Source: Hydrogeniiclostridium mannosilyticum
GTDB lineage: Bacteria > Bacillota > Clostridia > Oscillospirales > Acutalibacteraceae
Assembly (NCBI RefSeq): GCF_003268275.1
Contig: NZ_QLYR01000001.1
Coordinates: forward strand, 868,001-932,000
Reading direction: 5' to 3'
Length of the DNA: 64,000 nt
The position numbers and the translations under genes were made by a program. Of this stretch, positions 8,581 to 16,787 are shown piece after piece (the first letter of the stretch is position 1; each line of letters begins with the position of its first letter). The notes under the pieces are model-generated. The model was given only the letters and a program-made list of their open reading frames with translations. It searched no databases and was not told the origin of the DNA.

Positions 8581-9813
8581 TTGCACATTTGCTATATTAC
8601 CACGGTCGTTCCTTACGGGACGGCGGAGACGTTTATTCTGCATGAAATTGACGCGGTACAGCGTCAGGGCCACAGTGTGGAGGTCATTCCCATCCGCCCG
8701 GAGGACGCGCTGCAGACGCCCGGTTACAGGGTCTGGCACTGCCGTGCCTTGGGGGGCGCCTGTTTAGGCCTGGCGGTAAAATTTTTTCTGCGCCACCCGC
8801 TGCGCTCCATAACCGCATGCGCGCCGATGCTTTTCAGGGCGGGCGGCCTTAAAAAGGCCCTGAAAAACCTCTACTTTTTCCCCAAGGCGCTGGCAACCGC
8901 CGCCCATTTGCAGCAGGAGCCCGCCGGCTTTATCCATGCGCATTGGCTGGCCACTACCGCCAGCGTCGCCTATATCGCCTCGCGGCTGACCGGGATCCCC
9001 TGGGGGGCGACCGGGCACCGCTGGGACATCTATGAGCATAACGCCCTGGGGCCAAAGTTTCGGACGGCGGCCTTTATCCGCACAATAGACCAACGCGGCG
9101 CGGCGCATTTACGCGGGCTTGCCCCGCAGGCCCTGGCTGAAAAAATCCATGTCGTTCACATGGGAATCCACCCGGAGGCCTCGCCCCGGATTCATGTGCG
9201 TCCGCCGGACAGGCCGCTGCGGCTGTGTATGCCCGCCAACCTGGTAGCGGTCAAGGGGCATCGCTTTGTGCTGGAGGCTTTCCGCCTGCTGCTGGAGCAG
9301 GGGTTCACGGCATTTACCTGTATTTTCGCCGGGGACGGTGAACTGCGCGCGGAAATCGATGCGCAAATCCGCCGCTACGGCCTGACCGAAACGGTTCAGC
9401 TGGCAGGGCATGTGCCGAACCGGGAGCTCCTGGACGCCTACCGCCGCGGGGAGGTCGACCTGGTGCTGCTCCCAAGCCTGGAGCTCTCCGACAGTGAGCA
9501 TGAGGGAATCCCCGTCAGCCTGATGGAAGCGATGGCCTGCGGCATCCCCGTGCTCGCCACCGCCACCGGCGGCATACCGGAGCTGCTGCGGGACGGGGCG
9601 GGCCTGCTCATTCCCCAGCAGGACCCCCGCGCGCTGGCGGACGCCATCCGCCGCATGGCGGAGGATGGCGTGCTCTACCGCAAAACCGCGGAAAAGGGCC
9701 TTGCGCGCGTTCAGGCAGATTTTGACTACGACCGGAATATCCAAAGCCTTCTCAAGCTGATGGCGCCCTCCCCACACGAACCACAGGACAAGGAGGAACG
9801 GAGACATGCCTAA
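8581..9813 (+). CDS. GT4-family glycosyltransferase
   Basis: The 410-residue GT-B enzyme begins with TTG at 8581 (LHICYITTVVPYGTAETFI). The C-terminal nucleotide-sugar domain shows the retaining GT4 signature DSEHEGIPVSLMEAMACGIP, with the conserved acidic EX7E arrangement, followed by GGIPELL. The family transfers a sugar from an activated donor to lipid-linked or soluble acceptors at the cytoplasmic face of the membrane. It overlaps the next glycosyltransferase by 8 bp, so the two are translationally coupled and probably add successive sugars. Donor and acceptor cannot be predicted. The TTG start agrees with the family N terminus; the upstream GGGGGC is only a moderate ribosome binding site. 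Confidence 0.82.
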   Translation: MHICYITTVVPYGTAETFILHEIDAVQRQGHSVEVIPIRPEDALQTPGYRVWHCRALGGACLGLAVKFFLRHPLRSITACAPMLFRAGGLKKALKNLYFFPKALATAAHLQQEPAGFIHAHWLATTASVAYIASRLTGIPWGATGHRWDIYEHNALGPKFRTAAFIRTIDQRGAAHLRGLAPQALAEKIHVVHMGIHPEASPRIHVRPPDRPLRLCMPANLVAVKGHRFVLEAFRLLLEQGFTAFTCIFAGDGELRAEIDAQIRRYGLTETVQLAGHVPNRELLDAYRRGEVDLVLLPSLELSDSEHEGIPVSLMEAMACGIPVLATATGGIPELLRDGAGLLIPQQDPRALADAIRRMAEDGVLYRKTAEKGLARVQADFDYDRNIQSLLKLMAPSPHEPQDKEERRHA

Positions 9814-10927
9814 AATCAAGGTTATTGAGCTGATTCCCTCCCTGGGGGCCGGCGGGGCCGAGCACTTTGTGCTGGACCTCTGCCGCTGCTTAGACCCTGC
9901 CCGCTTTGAGGTGCTGCTAGTCTCTTTTTTCGGCGAGGAAAGAAGCGCCCCGATGTATCTGGATCTCATCCGGCGGCAGCCGGTTCGCTGCCTGTTTCTC
10001 AATAAAAAAGACGGCCTCGACCCCTCAGTATTGATTAAACTCAACCGGCTGTTCAAGGCTGAGCGGCCGGACGTTGTCCACAGCAACCTATACACAGCCG
10101 TTTATGCCATGCCGGTAGCCAATCACCGCGGGGTCCGCTGTTGCGTGCACACGGTCCACACCCTGGCTGAAAAGGAAATGCCGCCGGCATACCAAAAAAT
10201 CCTCGCCCGGTATTACCGCAGGGGCCGGCTGATTCCAGCCGCCATATCCGGCGAGGTACGGGAGAGCATCGCCCGGCGCTACGGCCTGCCGGAGGCGCAG
10301 ATCCCGCAGATCGACAACGGGGTGGACCTCAGCCGTTTCCACCCCGCCTCCCCTTTCCCCGCGGACAAGGCCCTTGCAGGCAAGGCGCTTTCCGGGCCGC
10401 GGTTCCTCTGCGCGGGCAGCCTCTACCCGCACAAAAACCACCGGCTGGCGCTGCAGGCCTTTCGATTGGTGCGGGACAAAATCCCACAGGCCACGCTGGC
10501 CGTTGCCGGTGACGGCCCGCTGCGGGCGGAATTGGAGCAAGCCGCCCGTGAGCTCGGGCTCGGCGCCGCCGTTTCCTTTCTGGGAACGGTGGAGCGGATT
10601 GAGGAGGTCATGCGCGGCTGCGATGTTTTTGTGCTGCCCTCAGATTATGAGGGCTTCGGCCTGGTGGTTGCCGAGGCCATGGCGTGCGGCCTGCCCGCTG
10701 TCGCCACCCGCTCCGGCGGGCCTGAAAATATTATCCGGGACGGGCTCGACGGATTTCTCGTCCCTACCGGCGATGCCGGGCGTCTGGCCGCCCGCATGCT
10801 GGACGCATGCAACCCTGACCGCCGCCCGCTGCTCGCCGCCCGAGCGGTGGAGCGCGCCCGCGGCTTCGACCTGGCCCGCACGGTCTCAGCCTATGAGCAG
10901 CTTTTTAAGGCCCATTTATCCCCCTAA
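9806..10927 (+). CDS. GT4-family glycosyltransferase
   Basis: This 373-residue GT-B fold enzyme starts with the glycine-rich LIPSLGAGGAEHFVLDL loop typical of N-terminal GT4 domains. It carries SLYPHKNHRLALQAF at the start of the donor domain and DYEGFGLVVAEAMACGLP with the EX7E catalytic/binding acids. It overlaps the upstream glycosyltransferase gene by 8 bp and is followed after about 25 bp by a strong terminator, so the two genes form a short operon. The probable role is a capsular or other surface glycan. Specificity is unknown. Confidence 0.85.
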   Translation: MPKIKVIELIPSLGAGGAEHFVLDLCRCLDPARFEVLLVSFFGEERSAPMYLDLIRRQPVRCLFLNKKDGLDPSVLIKLNRLFKAERPDVVHSNLYTAVYAMPVANHRGVRCCVHTVHTLAEKEMPPAYQKILARYYRRGRLIPAAISGEVRESIARRYGLPEAQIPQIDNGVDLSRFHPASPFPADKALAGKALSGPRFLCAGSLYPHKNHRLALQAFRLVRDKIPQATLAVAGDGPLRAELEQAARELGLGAAVSFLGTVERIEEVMRGCDVFVLPSDYEGFGLVVAEAMACGLPAVATRSGGPENIIRDGLDGFLVPTGDAGRLAARMLDACNPDRRPLLAARAVERARGFDLARTVSAYEQLFKAHLSP

Positions 10928-10952
10928 AATAAAAAATTCTTCTGCTTGCCGG

Positions 10953-10980
10953 GCCGCCCTTTACAAAGGGCGGCTTTTTT
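10953..10980 (+). terminator. Terminator after the glycosyltransferase operon
   Basis: GCCGCCCTT (10953-10961) pairs with AAGGGCGGC (10966-10974) and is followed by six T residues. Confidence 0.9.
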
Positions 10981-11115
10981 CACCCCCGCCGGTGTGTTTT
11001 TCTCAAATTCAACCGCTGAAAGCCCTCATATTCCAAAATTTTCCCTCATATAAATAAACCGTAATGAACACCCACGCCATGATAAAGCGGCGGGCGCAAA
11101 CAGGAGGGAGACTTT

Positions 11116-11370
11116 TTGAAAGGTATTGTGGAAGAGCGCGCCATTGAGCTAGGAGAATATATCGTTGAGCATGAAGCGACCGTGCGCAAGACCGCTAAGA
11201 AATTCGGCATCAGCAAAAGCACTGTACATAAAGACGTGGCCCAGCGCCTAAAATATGTGGACCCCCAGCTGTACCAAAAGGTAAAAGCCATCCTGGACGA
11301 GAATAAGGCGCAGCGGCATATCCGCGGCGGAATTGCCACCAAGCTGAAATATCAGAAAAACGAGGAATAA
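11116..11370 (+). CDS. spoIIID: Sporulation transcriptional regulator SpoIIID
   Basis: The 84-residue protein reads MKGIVEERAIELGEYIVEH, then a helix-turn-helix (VRKTAKKFGISKSTVHKDV) and a basic tail (RHIRGGIATKLKYQ). This matches the length and sequence pattern of SpoIIID, the DNA-binding regulator that adjusts sigma-E and sigma-K gene expression in the mother cell during endospore formation. The start is TTG 11116, eight bases after CAGGAGGG at 11101-11108; no ATG fits. It is a single-gene unit with its own downstream hairpin. Its presence is strong evidence that the organism belongs to the spore-forming Firmicutes. Confidence 0.95.
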   Translation: MKGIVEERAIELGEYIVEHEATVRKTAKKFGISKSTVHKDVAQRLKYVDPQLYQKVKAILDENKAQRHIRGGIATKLKYQKNEE

Positions 11371-11474
11371 GGCGTACAAAAAGCCCGCTGCGCTTTTCTC
11401 TCGCCAGCCCGGCACGTTAAAAGCCTTGCCGCCCCTTGAAGCCTTAACAGCCGGAATATACAGAAAACCAGCGC

Positions 11475-11526
11475 AAGCCGGAAGCAGAGGCCTTGCAAGC
11501 GCAAGGGTCCCTGCTTCCGGCTTTTC
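11475..11526 (+). terminator. Long hairpin terminator downstream of spoIIID
   Basis: AAGCCGGAAGCAG (11475-11487) pairs with CTGCTTCCGGCTT (11511-11523). CCTTGC/GCAAGG forms an inner stem and TTTT follows. It lies 105 bp after the spoIIID stop. Confidence 0.75.
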
Positions 11527-11669
11527 GTATTTGAGGCATGAAAGCGCACCGCGCGAATGGCTTCGCCGTACGCCGGCTGAAAATAAAAATAATGTCCCTG
11601 TTTCTTTTCCGGGCGCAGCTATTGTCATTTTTTGCAAAATATATTATGATAAAAATAATAGAATAACGA

Positions 11670-11842
11670 CAGATGAAGTTTTTAGGAAAACAGCAGCAAT
11701 GCTTACCGAAGGAGTAAAACTCTCAGGTGTCCGGCAGCGGACGGGGACTATAAACGGATGTGGCTCTGGAGAATCCCGTTTACGGGGGCCGAAGGTGTAA
11801 GACGCGGAGACGCGCTAATCTCTCAGGCAAAAGGACAGAGTG
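11670..11842 (+). promoter_or_regulatory. Tandem glycine riboswitch
   Basis: Two consecutive copies of the glycine-aptamer signature are readable. The first contains ACCGAAGGAGTAAA and CTCTCAGGTGTCCGGCAG, ending near 11745. The second contains GGAGA, GGCCGAAGGTGTAA and TCTCTCAGGCAAAAGGACAGAG, ending at 11840. The first copy's 3' GGAC is followed by a short linker, as usual in tandem glycine riboswitches. It precedes an AGCS amino-acid symporter gene and a strong intrinsic terminator, so it probably controls transcription of glycine/alanine transport by glycine binding. Confidence 0.88.
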
Positions 11843-11909
11843 AAAAACGCCGGCCTTGTGCCGCATGCCTGTGGCTTGTACACAGGCGCTTCTGCGAGGT
11901 GTTTTTTGG

Positions 11910-11947
11910 AGCCAAACGGTCTGTGAGAAGCCGTTTGGCTTTTTGTT
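11910..11947 (+). terminator. Riboswitch expression-platform terminator
   Basis: AGCCAAACGG (11910-11919) pairs with CCGTTTGGCT (11931-11940) and runs into TTTTGTTT. It lies between the second glycine aptamer and the symporter start, where a ligand-controlled terminator is expected. Confidence 0.85.
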
Positions 11948-12007
11948 TGCGTCCCGCCCGCCGGTTTGTTCTGAGCTGTCGTTGCAACAGAAGGAGACTG
12001 TAGAAGC

Positions 12008-13375
12008 ATGGATAGTATATTAAATACCGTCAACGCAGTGAATAAGGTATTGTGGGATTATATCCTGCTCTTCCTGCTTTGCGGAACCGGAATCTATTTT
12101 ACCGTCCGCCTGAAATTCATTCAGGTCCGTAAATTCGGCGAGGGCTTCCGCCGCCTGTTCGGCGGCCTCAGGCTCAACGGGAAAAAAGCCGGGGCTGAGG
12201 GGATGAGCTCCTTTCAGGCCCTCACCACCGCTGTCGCGGCACAGGTAGGCACGGGGAACATCGCGGGCGCGGCGACCGCGATTGTCTCCGGCGGGCCGGG
12301 GGCGATTTTCTGGATGTGGGTCAGCGCCTTTTTTGGCATGGCGACCATCTTCGGCGAGGCGGTGCTGGCTCAAAAGTATAAGACCACTCTCGACGGCGAG
12401 GTCACCGGCGGCCCGATCTATTATATCCGCGCCGCATTCCGGGGCCGGCTCGGCCGCTTTCTGGCGGTATTCTTCTCTATCGCGGTCATACTGGCCCTCG
12501 GCTTTATGGGTAACATGGTGCAATCCAATTCCATCGGCGTTGCCATGGAAAGCGCATTCGGCATTCCGGCTGTTGCCGCCGGCATCGCCGTTGCGGTTGT
12601 AGCCGGGTTCATTTTTCTGGGCGGCGTCAAGCGCATTGCCTGGGTCACAGAAAAAATCGTCCCCTTTATGGCGTTGATCTATATCGTTGGCTGCGCAGTC
12701 ATTTTATGCATGAACTACGCCGCAGTGGGCGAGGCGTTCCGCCAGATTTTTGTCATGGCATTCGCGCCGCAGTCGGTCGCGGGCGGCGTTGCGGGCATTA
12801 CGGTACAAAAGGCCATGCGCTTCGGCGTGGCGCGCGGCCTGTTTTCCAACGAAGCAGGCATGGGCTCCACCCCGCACGCGCATGCCATTGCCAAGGTTGA
12901 AAGGCCGCGGGACCAAGGCGTCATGGCTATGATGGGCGTCTTTATCGACACCTTCGTCATTCTCACCCTGACGGCGCTGGTTATTCTCTCGTCCGGCGCG
13001 CTCTCCTCGGGCAAAACCGGCACGGAGCTGGCGCAGGCGGCATTTCACGCCTCCTTTGGCTATGCCGGGGACGTATTTATCGCCGTCTGCATTTTGTTTT
13101 TCGCCTTTTCAACCATTATCGGCTGGTATTTCTTCGGCCAGAGCAACGTAAAAGCTTTATTCGGCAAGAAGGCCATCAAGGTTTACGCGCTGCTGGTCGT
13201 CCTTTTCGTCATCGTCGGATCCGCCCAGCAGGTGGATCTGGTCTGGAATTTATCCGACCTGTTCAACGGCCTGATGGTCATTCCCAACCTGTTGGGCCTG
13301 CTGGCTCTCAGCGGGCTGGTGGTAAAGCTCGCAAAGGACCGCACGGACGGCCTGCCTGGCAGCAGCCGGAAATAA
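12008..13375 (+). CDS. Sodium:alanine/glycine symporter, AGCS family
   Basis: The 455-residue membrane protein has about ten hydrophobic segments. It shows the AGCS signature SSFQALTTAVAAQVGTGNIAGAATAI near residues 68-93 and FSNEAGMGSTPHAHA in the middle. The family couples sodium or proton entry to uptake of alanine or glycine. ATG 12008 follows AGAAGGAGACTG. The glycine riboswitch and terminator immediately upstream strongly suggest that glycine is a substrate or is metabolically linked, as in glycine-riboswitch-controlled AGCS genes of Bacilli and Clostridia. It is a single-gene unit ending at a terminator. Confidence 0.93.
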   Translation: MDSILNTVNAVNKVLWDYILLFLLCGTGIYFTVRLKFIQVRKFGEGFRRLFGGLRLNGKKAGAEGMSSFQALTTAVAAQVGTGNIAGAATAIVSGGPGAIFWMWVSAFFGMATIFGEAVLAQKYKTTLDGEVTGGPIYYIRAAFRGRLGRFLAVFFSIAVILALGFMGNMVQSNSIGVAMESAFGIPAVAAGIAVAVVAGFIFLGGVKRIAWVTEKIVPFMALIYIVGCAVILCMNYAAVGEAFRQIFVMAFAPQSVAGGVAGITVQKAMRFGVARGLFSNEAGMGSTPHAHAIAKVERPRDQGVMAMMGVFIDTFVILTLTALVILSSGALSSGKTGTELAQAAFHASFGYAGDVFIAVCILFFAFSTIIGWYFFGQSNVKALFGKKAIKVYALLVVLFVIVGSAQQVDLVWNLSDLFNGLMVIPNLLGLLALSGLVVKLAKDRTDGLPGSSRK

Positions 13376-13383
13376 TACATTTC

Positions 13384-13415
13384 AGCCTCCCGGCCAAAAA
13401 GGCGGGAGGCTTTTT
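13384..13415 (+). terminator. Terminator after the AGCS symporter
   Basis: GCCTCCCG pairs with CGGGAGGC (about 13385-13410, with inner GCC/GGC), followed by five T residues. Confidence 0.88.
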
Positions 13416-13516
13416 CAGCTAGGACCGGAAAAGGAAACGGGCGGGGCTGTACAATCCGGGCCGGCAATGGTACAATACAGGAAAGAACCCCGCCTTATTC
13501 ACGGCGGGAGCATGGA

Positions 13517-15061
13517 TTGAGGGATATTGCATTGACCAGAAAACAGTCAAAAGGCACTCAGCAGCCTGGGGATAAACAAAAAAAGAGCGGAAAACCTGCG
13601 CCGGAAAAACAGGAGCCCCGCGGGCAGGCGGACGGGCGAAACCCCAAGCCCTGCCCGCTCTACCGGAAATGCGGCGGCTGCCAGCTTCAGAACATGAGCT
13701 ATGAGCGCCAGCTGAGCTGGAAACAGGCGGAAACGCAGAAGCTGCTCGGCAAATACCACACCGTAGCCCCCATTTTGGGCATGGAGAACCCCTATTACTA
13801 CCGCAATAAGGTACAGGCCGCTTTTGCGCTGACGCGGGACAAGCGGGTGATCTCCGGCGTATACCAGGCCAGTACGCACCATGTGGTGGCGGTGGAAAGC
13901 TGTATGACAGAGGACCGGAAGGCCGATGAAATCATCGGCACCATTCGCGGGCTGCTGCCCTCCTTTAAGCTGCTACCCTATAACGAGGACAGCGGCCGGG
14001 GCTTTCTGCGGCATGTGCTGGTCAAGCGCGGTTTTCAAAGCGGGCAGATCATGGTAACGCTTGTTACCGGGACACCGCTATTCCCCTCCAAGAATCATTT
14101 TGTCGCGGCACTGCGGGAACGGCACCCGGAGATCACCACTATTCTGATGAACATCAACAGCAGTTCGACCAGCATGGTGCTGGGGCCGGTAGAAAAGGTG
14201 CTGTACGGCCCGGGATATATTGAGGACACCCTCTGCGGCTGTGTATTCCGAATTTCGGCGAGCTCTTTTTACCAGATCAATCCCGTGCAGACGGAGGTCC
14301 TCTATCAAAAGGCCATCGACCTGGCTGGGCTGTCGGGAAAAGAGCGCGTACTGGATGCTTACTGCGGCATCGGAACCATCGGTTTAATCGCCAGCCGCCG
14401 GGCAAGGCGGGTCATTGGGGTAGAGATAAACCGGGACGCCGTGCGGGATGCCGCCGCCAATGCCAGGCGCAACCACATTGGCAACGCCGAATTTTACCAG
14501 GGCGACGCGGGCGAATTTATGCGGCAGATGCAGGAGGCGGGCGAAAAGCTGGACGTACTGTTTATGGACCCGCCCCGCGCCGGCAGCAGCCGCACCTTTC
14601 TGAGCGCTGTGGCGGCGCTGGCGCCGCAGCGGGTGGTGTATATCTCCTGCAACCCGGAAACCCAGGCCCGGGACATCGGCTTTCTGGTTCAGAAGGGCTA
14701 CCGGGTACAGGCTATTCAGCCCGTTGACATGTTCCCACATACCAACCATGTGGAGACGGTTGTATTGCTTTCCAAGGGAGAAATCGACTCGAAGAAGGTT
14801 CGAGTGGAGTTTTCTCTGGAAGATATGGATATGTCCGGCTTTCAGAACGATGCTACATACGGTCAGATAAAAGAGCGTGTGTTGGAGAAGACCGGATTGA
14901 AAGTATCGTCCCTCTATATCGCACAAGTTAAGCAGAAACACGGTATTATCGAACGTGAGAACTACAATAAGCCGAAGTCTGAGAATGCCAGACAACCGCA
15001 ATGCCCACCAGAAAAGGAAGCGGCAATTACAGAGGCATTAAAATATTTTGGGATGATATGA
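13517..15061 (+). CDS. rlmD: 23S rRNA (uracil-1939-C5)-methyltransferase RlmD with an exchanged C-terminal tail
   Basis: The 514-residue frame (TTG start 13517) contains a basic linker, an Fe-S cluster motif CPLYRKCGGC near residue 44, the SAM site LDAYCGIGTIGL near 278, DPPRAG near 351 and the catalytic cysteine in YISCNPE near 377. This is a complete RlmD/RumA methyltransferase, which modifies U1939 of 23S rRNA using SAM. The native-type end HVETVVLLS is reached at residue 419. It is followed by about 95 extra residues (containing IKERVLEKTGLKVSSLYIAQVK and the end ALKYFGMI) of more AT-rich codon style. That tail lies inside the mobile element that starts at about 14763 and replaces the chromosomal 3' end. 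Catalytic residues are all upstream of the junction, so activity is probably kept. Confidence 0.93.
   Translation: MRDIALTRKQSKGTQQPGDKQKKSGKPAPEKQEPRGQADGRNPKPCPLYRKCGGCQLQNMSYERQLSWKQAETQKLLGKYHTVAPILGMENPYYYRNKVQAAFALTRDKRVISGVYQASTHHVVAVESCMTEDRKADEIIGTIRGLLPSFKLLPYNEDSGRGFLRHVLVKRGFQSGQIMVTLVTGTPLFPSKNHFVAALRERHPEITTILMNINSSSTSMVLGPVEKVLYGPGYIEDTLCGCVFRISASSFYQINPVQTEVLYQKAIDLAGLSGKERVLDAYCGIGTIGLIASRRARRVIGVEINRDAVRDAAANARRNHIGNAEFYQGDAGEFMRQMQEAGEKLDVLFMDPPRAGSSRTFLSAVAALAPQRVVYISCNPETQARDIGFLVQKGYRVQAIQPVDMFPHTNHVETVVLLSKGEIDSKKVRVEFSLEDMDMSGFQNDATYGQIKERVLEKTGLKVSSLYIAQVKQKHGIIERENYNKPKSENARQPQCPPEKEAAITEALKYFGMI
14753..14762 (+). other. Left attachment site core (attL) inside rlmD
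   Basis: GAGACGGTTG lies within codons Glu413-Val415 of rlmD. The same bases recur at the right end of the element, where they encode Glu-Thr-Val in the recombinase, in the same frame. Confidence 0.7.
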
Positions 15062-15065
15062 TGAT

Positions 15066-15659
15066 ATGAAAATAGACCGTCTGATTGGGATAATCACAAC
15101 CTTACAACAGAAAAAAACCGTTACAGCTCCTTACCTCGCTGAAAAATTCGAGGTATCTCGTCGCACCATCAATCGTGATATTGAGGACATCTGTAAGGCC
15201 GGTATCCCTATTGTTACTACTCAAGGTGTCAATGGCGGTATATCAATAATGGATGGCTTTTCTCTTGATACCACCGTGTTTACCGAGCAAGAACTTGCGG
15301 CTATATTTACGGGCTTAAAATCGCTTGATAGTGTTTCCAATTCTGCCTCTGCAGAAAAGCTCGCGCAGAAGATTGGCGGAAGCTCTGCAATCAGACTGGC
15401 TGATAATATGGTAATTGACCTTATTTTAGCATCCATTTTAATTCTTTCCTTTCGACTCGGCATACCAACGCTTGCACTGCTCGATTCTGGCTCCCTGAGG
15501 AGTATCGCCATGTTCAGGATCGCAGGAATACTGCATCAGAAACTCACAAGGGATATCTGGGCATTCACCGTGGAACGGGTGCCCATTTGTTTCTATACAA
15601 CCACCGCAACCGCAAGTCTCCTTATATTCACATCCGGTGCAGTACAATCCGCATCTTGA
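15066..15659 (+). pseudogene. Truncated YafY-type HTH/WYL transcription regulator
   Basis: Residues 1-118 read as the N-terminal DeoR-like winged helix (TAPYLAEKFEVSRRTINRDIEDICKAGIPIV) and linker (NGGISIMDGFSLD) of YafY/YobV-type regulators. These normally run to about 300 residues with a WYL ligand domain. After NMVIDL, near 15425, the similarity stops. The rest of the frame is antisense to the convergent DUF3795 gene and is not real protein homology. The WYL domain is therefore lost. It starts 4 bp after the rlmD stop and has no clear ribosome binding site. It is part of a set of abridged cargo genes of the element. Confidence 0.65.
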
Positions 15660-15953
15660 ATCAACCATATGCATTACCTCTAATTTCTTTATTGGGTGTC
15701 TAACAACCGTCTTGAGCTTAGCTACATCACATTTTCTCGGATCAGAAAGATATATCTCGTGATGATATCTGTCATCAGTAATATCAAGCTCATAGCCATT
15801 CCGCCTTGCGTAATCGTGCATAGATGTAATCGTTGCCGGCTCATCATCATAGGAACCGATATGCATACACTGTACGCATTCTCCTTCAGCATATGACAAG
15901 AACTCCACCTTTGAAAAATCCGTTTTGTATTCTTTTTTATAATCAAATGCCAT
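15438..15953 (-). pseudogene. Abridged GyrI-like / DUF3795 fusion protein
   Basis: The 172-residue minus-strand frame starts at ATG 15953 (GTGGAGGC upstream). It begins MAFDYKKEYK like GyrI-like small-molecule-binding proteins, then jumps to the last quarter of that domain (CVQCMHIGSYDDEPATI, HHEIYLSDPRKC). A cysteine-rich DUF3795 segment follows (SRCGLYCTGCEYKETCGCGGC). In DUF3795 proteins a second Cys-containing stretch normally separates GECP from ECPDIPC; here GHPFHGECPDIPCEFL runs directly through. So two in-frame deletions, of about 100 and 20 residues, are inferred. The frame is open, but a functional fold is doubtful. It overlaps the truncated YafY frame convergently. Confidence 0.6.
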
Positions 15954-15973
15954 ATCAAATGCCTCCACAACTC

Positions 15974-16045
15974 TTATAAAAACAGCAACTCATTGCCTTC
16001 AGGATCCTGTAGTATAAGCTCTCTACCGCCCCAAACTGCTGTAAA
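15974..16045 (-). pseudogene. C-terminal scrap of a VOC/glyoxalase-like protein
   Basis: On the minus strand about 22 codons read TAVWGGRELILQDPEGNELLFL followed by a stop. This is the typical end of a vicinal-oxygen-chelate domain (the WGGRE and DPEGN motifs). Everything upstream of it is replaced by the antisense of the winged-helix gene. It is 20 bp upstream of the GyrI-like start, so it may once have been in the same operon. Confidence 0.5.
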
Positions 16046-16785
16046 TGGAGCAGCTACAGATCCTTGAACTCATCGAAAAAGCCGGTCCTTTTAATATTCA
16101 GCAGATCAAGGAAGAAACCGGTATGCTTGTAAAGCAGATCACACCGATTCTTCATCGCATGCAGGAAGCGTTTCTCATTTATGAGGATCAGTATGATGGC
16201 GAATGGGATCGCGGCTGGTATAAGTTCGCAGAGATGTTCCCGGAAGTAGATCCGAATAAATATACCAGACTGGAAGCACTCAAAATCGTGCTGCAGCGAT
16301 TTGCATATAGAATCGTGTGGTTTGACACAGCGATGGCAAAGTCGTTCTACAAGATTCCTGAAAAAGAAATCAAATTGGCAGTCGGTGAGCTGGTTACTGA
16401 AGGCATATTGATAATATCAGACTCAGGTTATATGCTAAAGAGTGATGCCGAGCTGCTCGAAAATTACGAGCCTAAGGTTATGAGCTTCGTTTATGCTATT
16501 CACCGCAATGACTTTATCTATAAAGCTCACGAGCACGTTCTGAAGGAAATGGCAAAGCAACTTACCGAAGGGCTTGAATATGACCACGAGCCTCTGCAAT
16601 ACCTACTGATTGACGGTGAGTTTCATGGAGCATCAGTCGGACATTTCCGAAACGGTCCGTATGATCTCAATGATATTGTGTGTGATCTACCTGATGCCGA
16701 AAGCCGCAAGAACGAAATCGTCGAGGCAATCCGAATCGTAAACTATGGTAAGATGCCTTCTCGGTTCATGGGAAAGGAACTATAA
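16045..16785 (+). CDS. Winged-helix protein, probably N-terminally truncated (HTH_42-like)
   Basis: The 246-residue protein consists of winged-helix repeats: LELIEKAGPFNIQQIKEET and TRLEALKIVLQRFAYRIVWFDTAMAKSFYKIPEKEIKLAVGEL. The layout resembles the C-terminal two thirds of HTH_42/AlkZ-like proteins, which can unhook DNA crosslinks. The usual N-terminal segment is absent and there is no ribosome binding site at ATG 16045; the upstream bases belong to an antisense VOC fragment. The frame ends 2 bp before the next gene, so those two genes could be co-transcribed. Function is uncertain, and the family match is by eye. Confidence 0.5.
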   Translation: MEQLQILELIEKAGPFNIQQIKEETGMLVKQITPILHRMQEAFLIYEDQYDGEWDRGWYKFAEMFPEVDPNKYTRLEALKIVLQRFAYRIVWFDTAMAKSFYKIPEKEIKLAVGELVTEGILIISDSGYMLKSDAELLENYEPKVMSFVYAIHRNDFIYKAHEHVLKEMAKQLTEGLEYDHEPLQYLLIDGEFHGASVGHFRNGPYDLNDIVCDLPDAESRKNEIVEAIRIVNYGKMPSRFMGKEL

Positions 16786-16787
16786 GT

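Noticed and set aside
15425-15659. C-terminal half of the YafY-like frame as a novel domain
   Set aside because: These codons are the antisense of the DUF3795 cysteine-rich region, which has the real homology.
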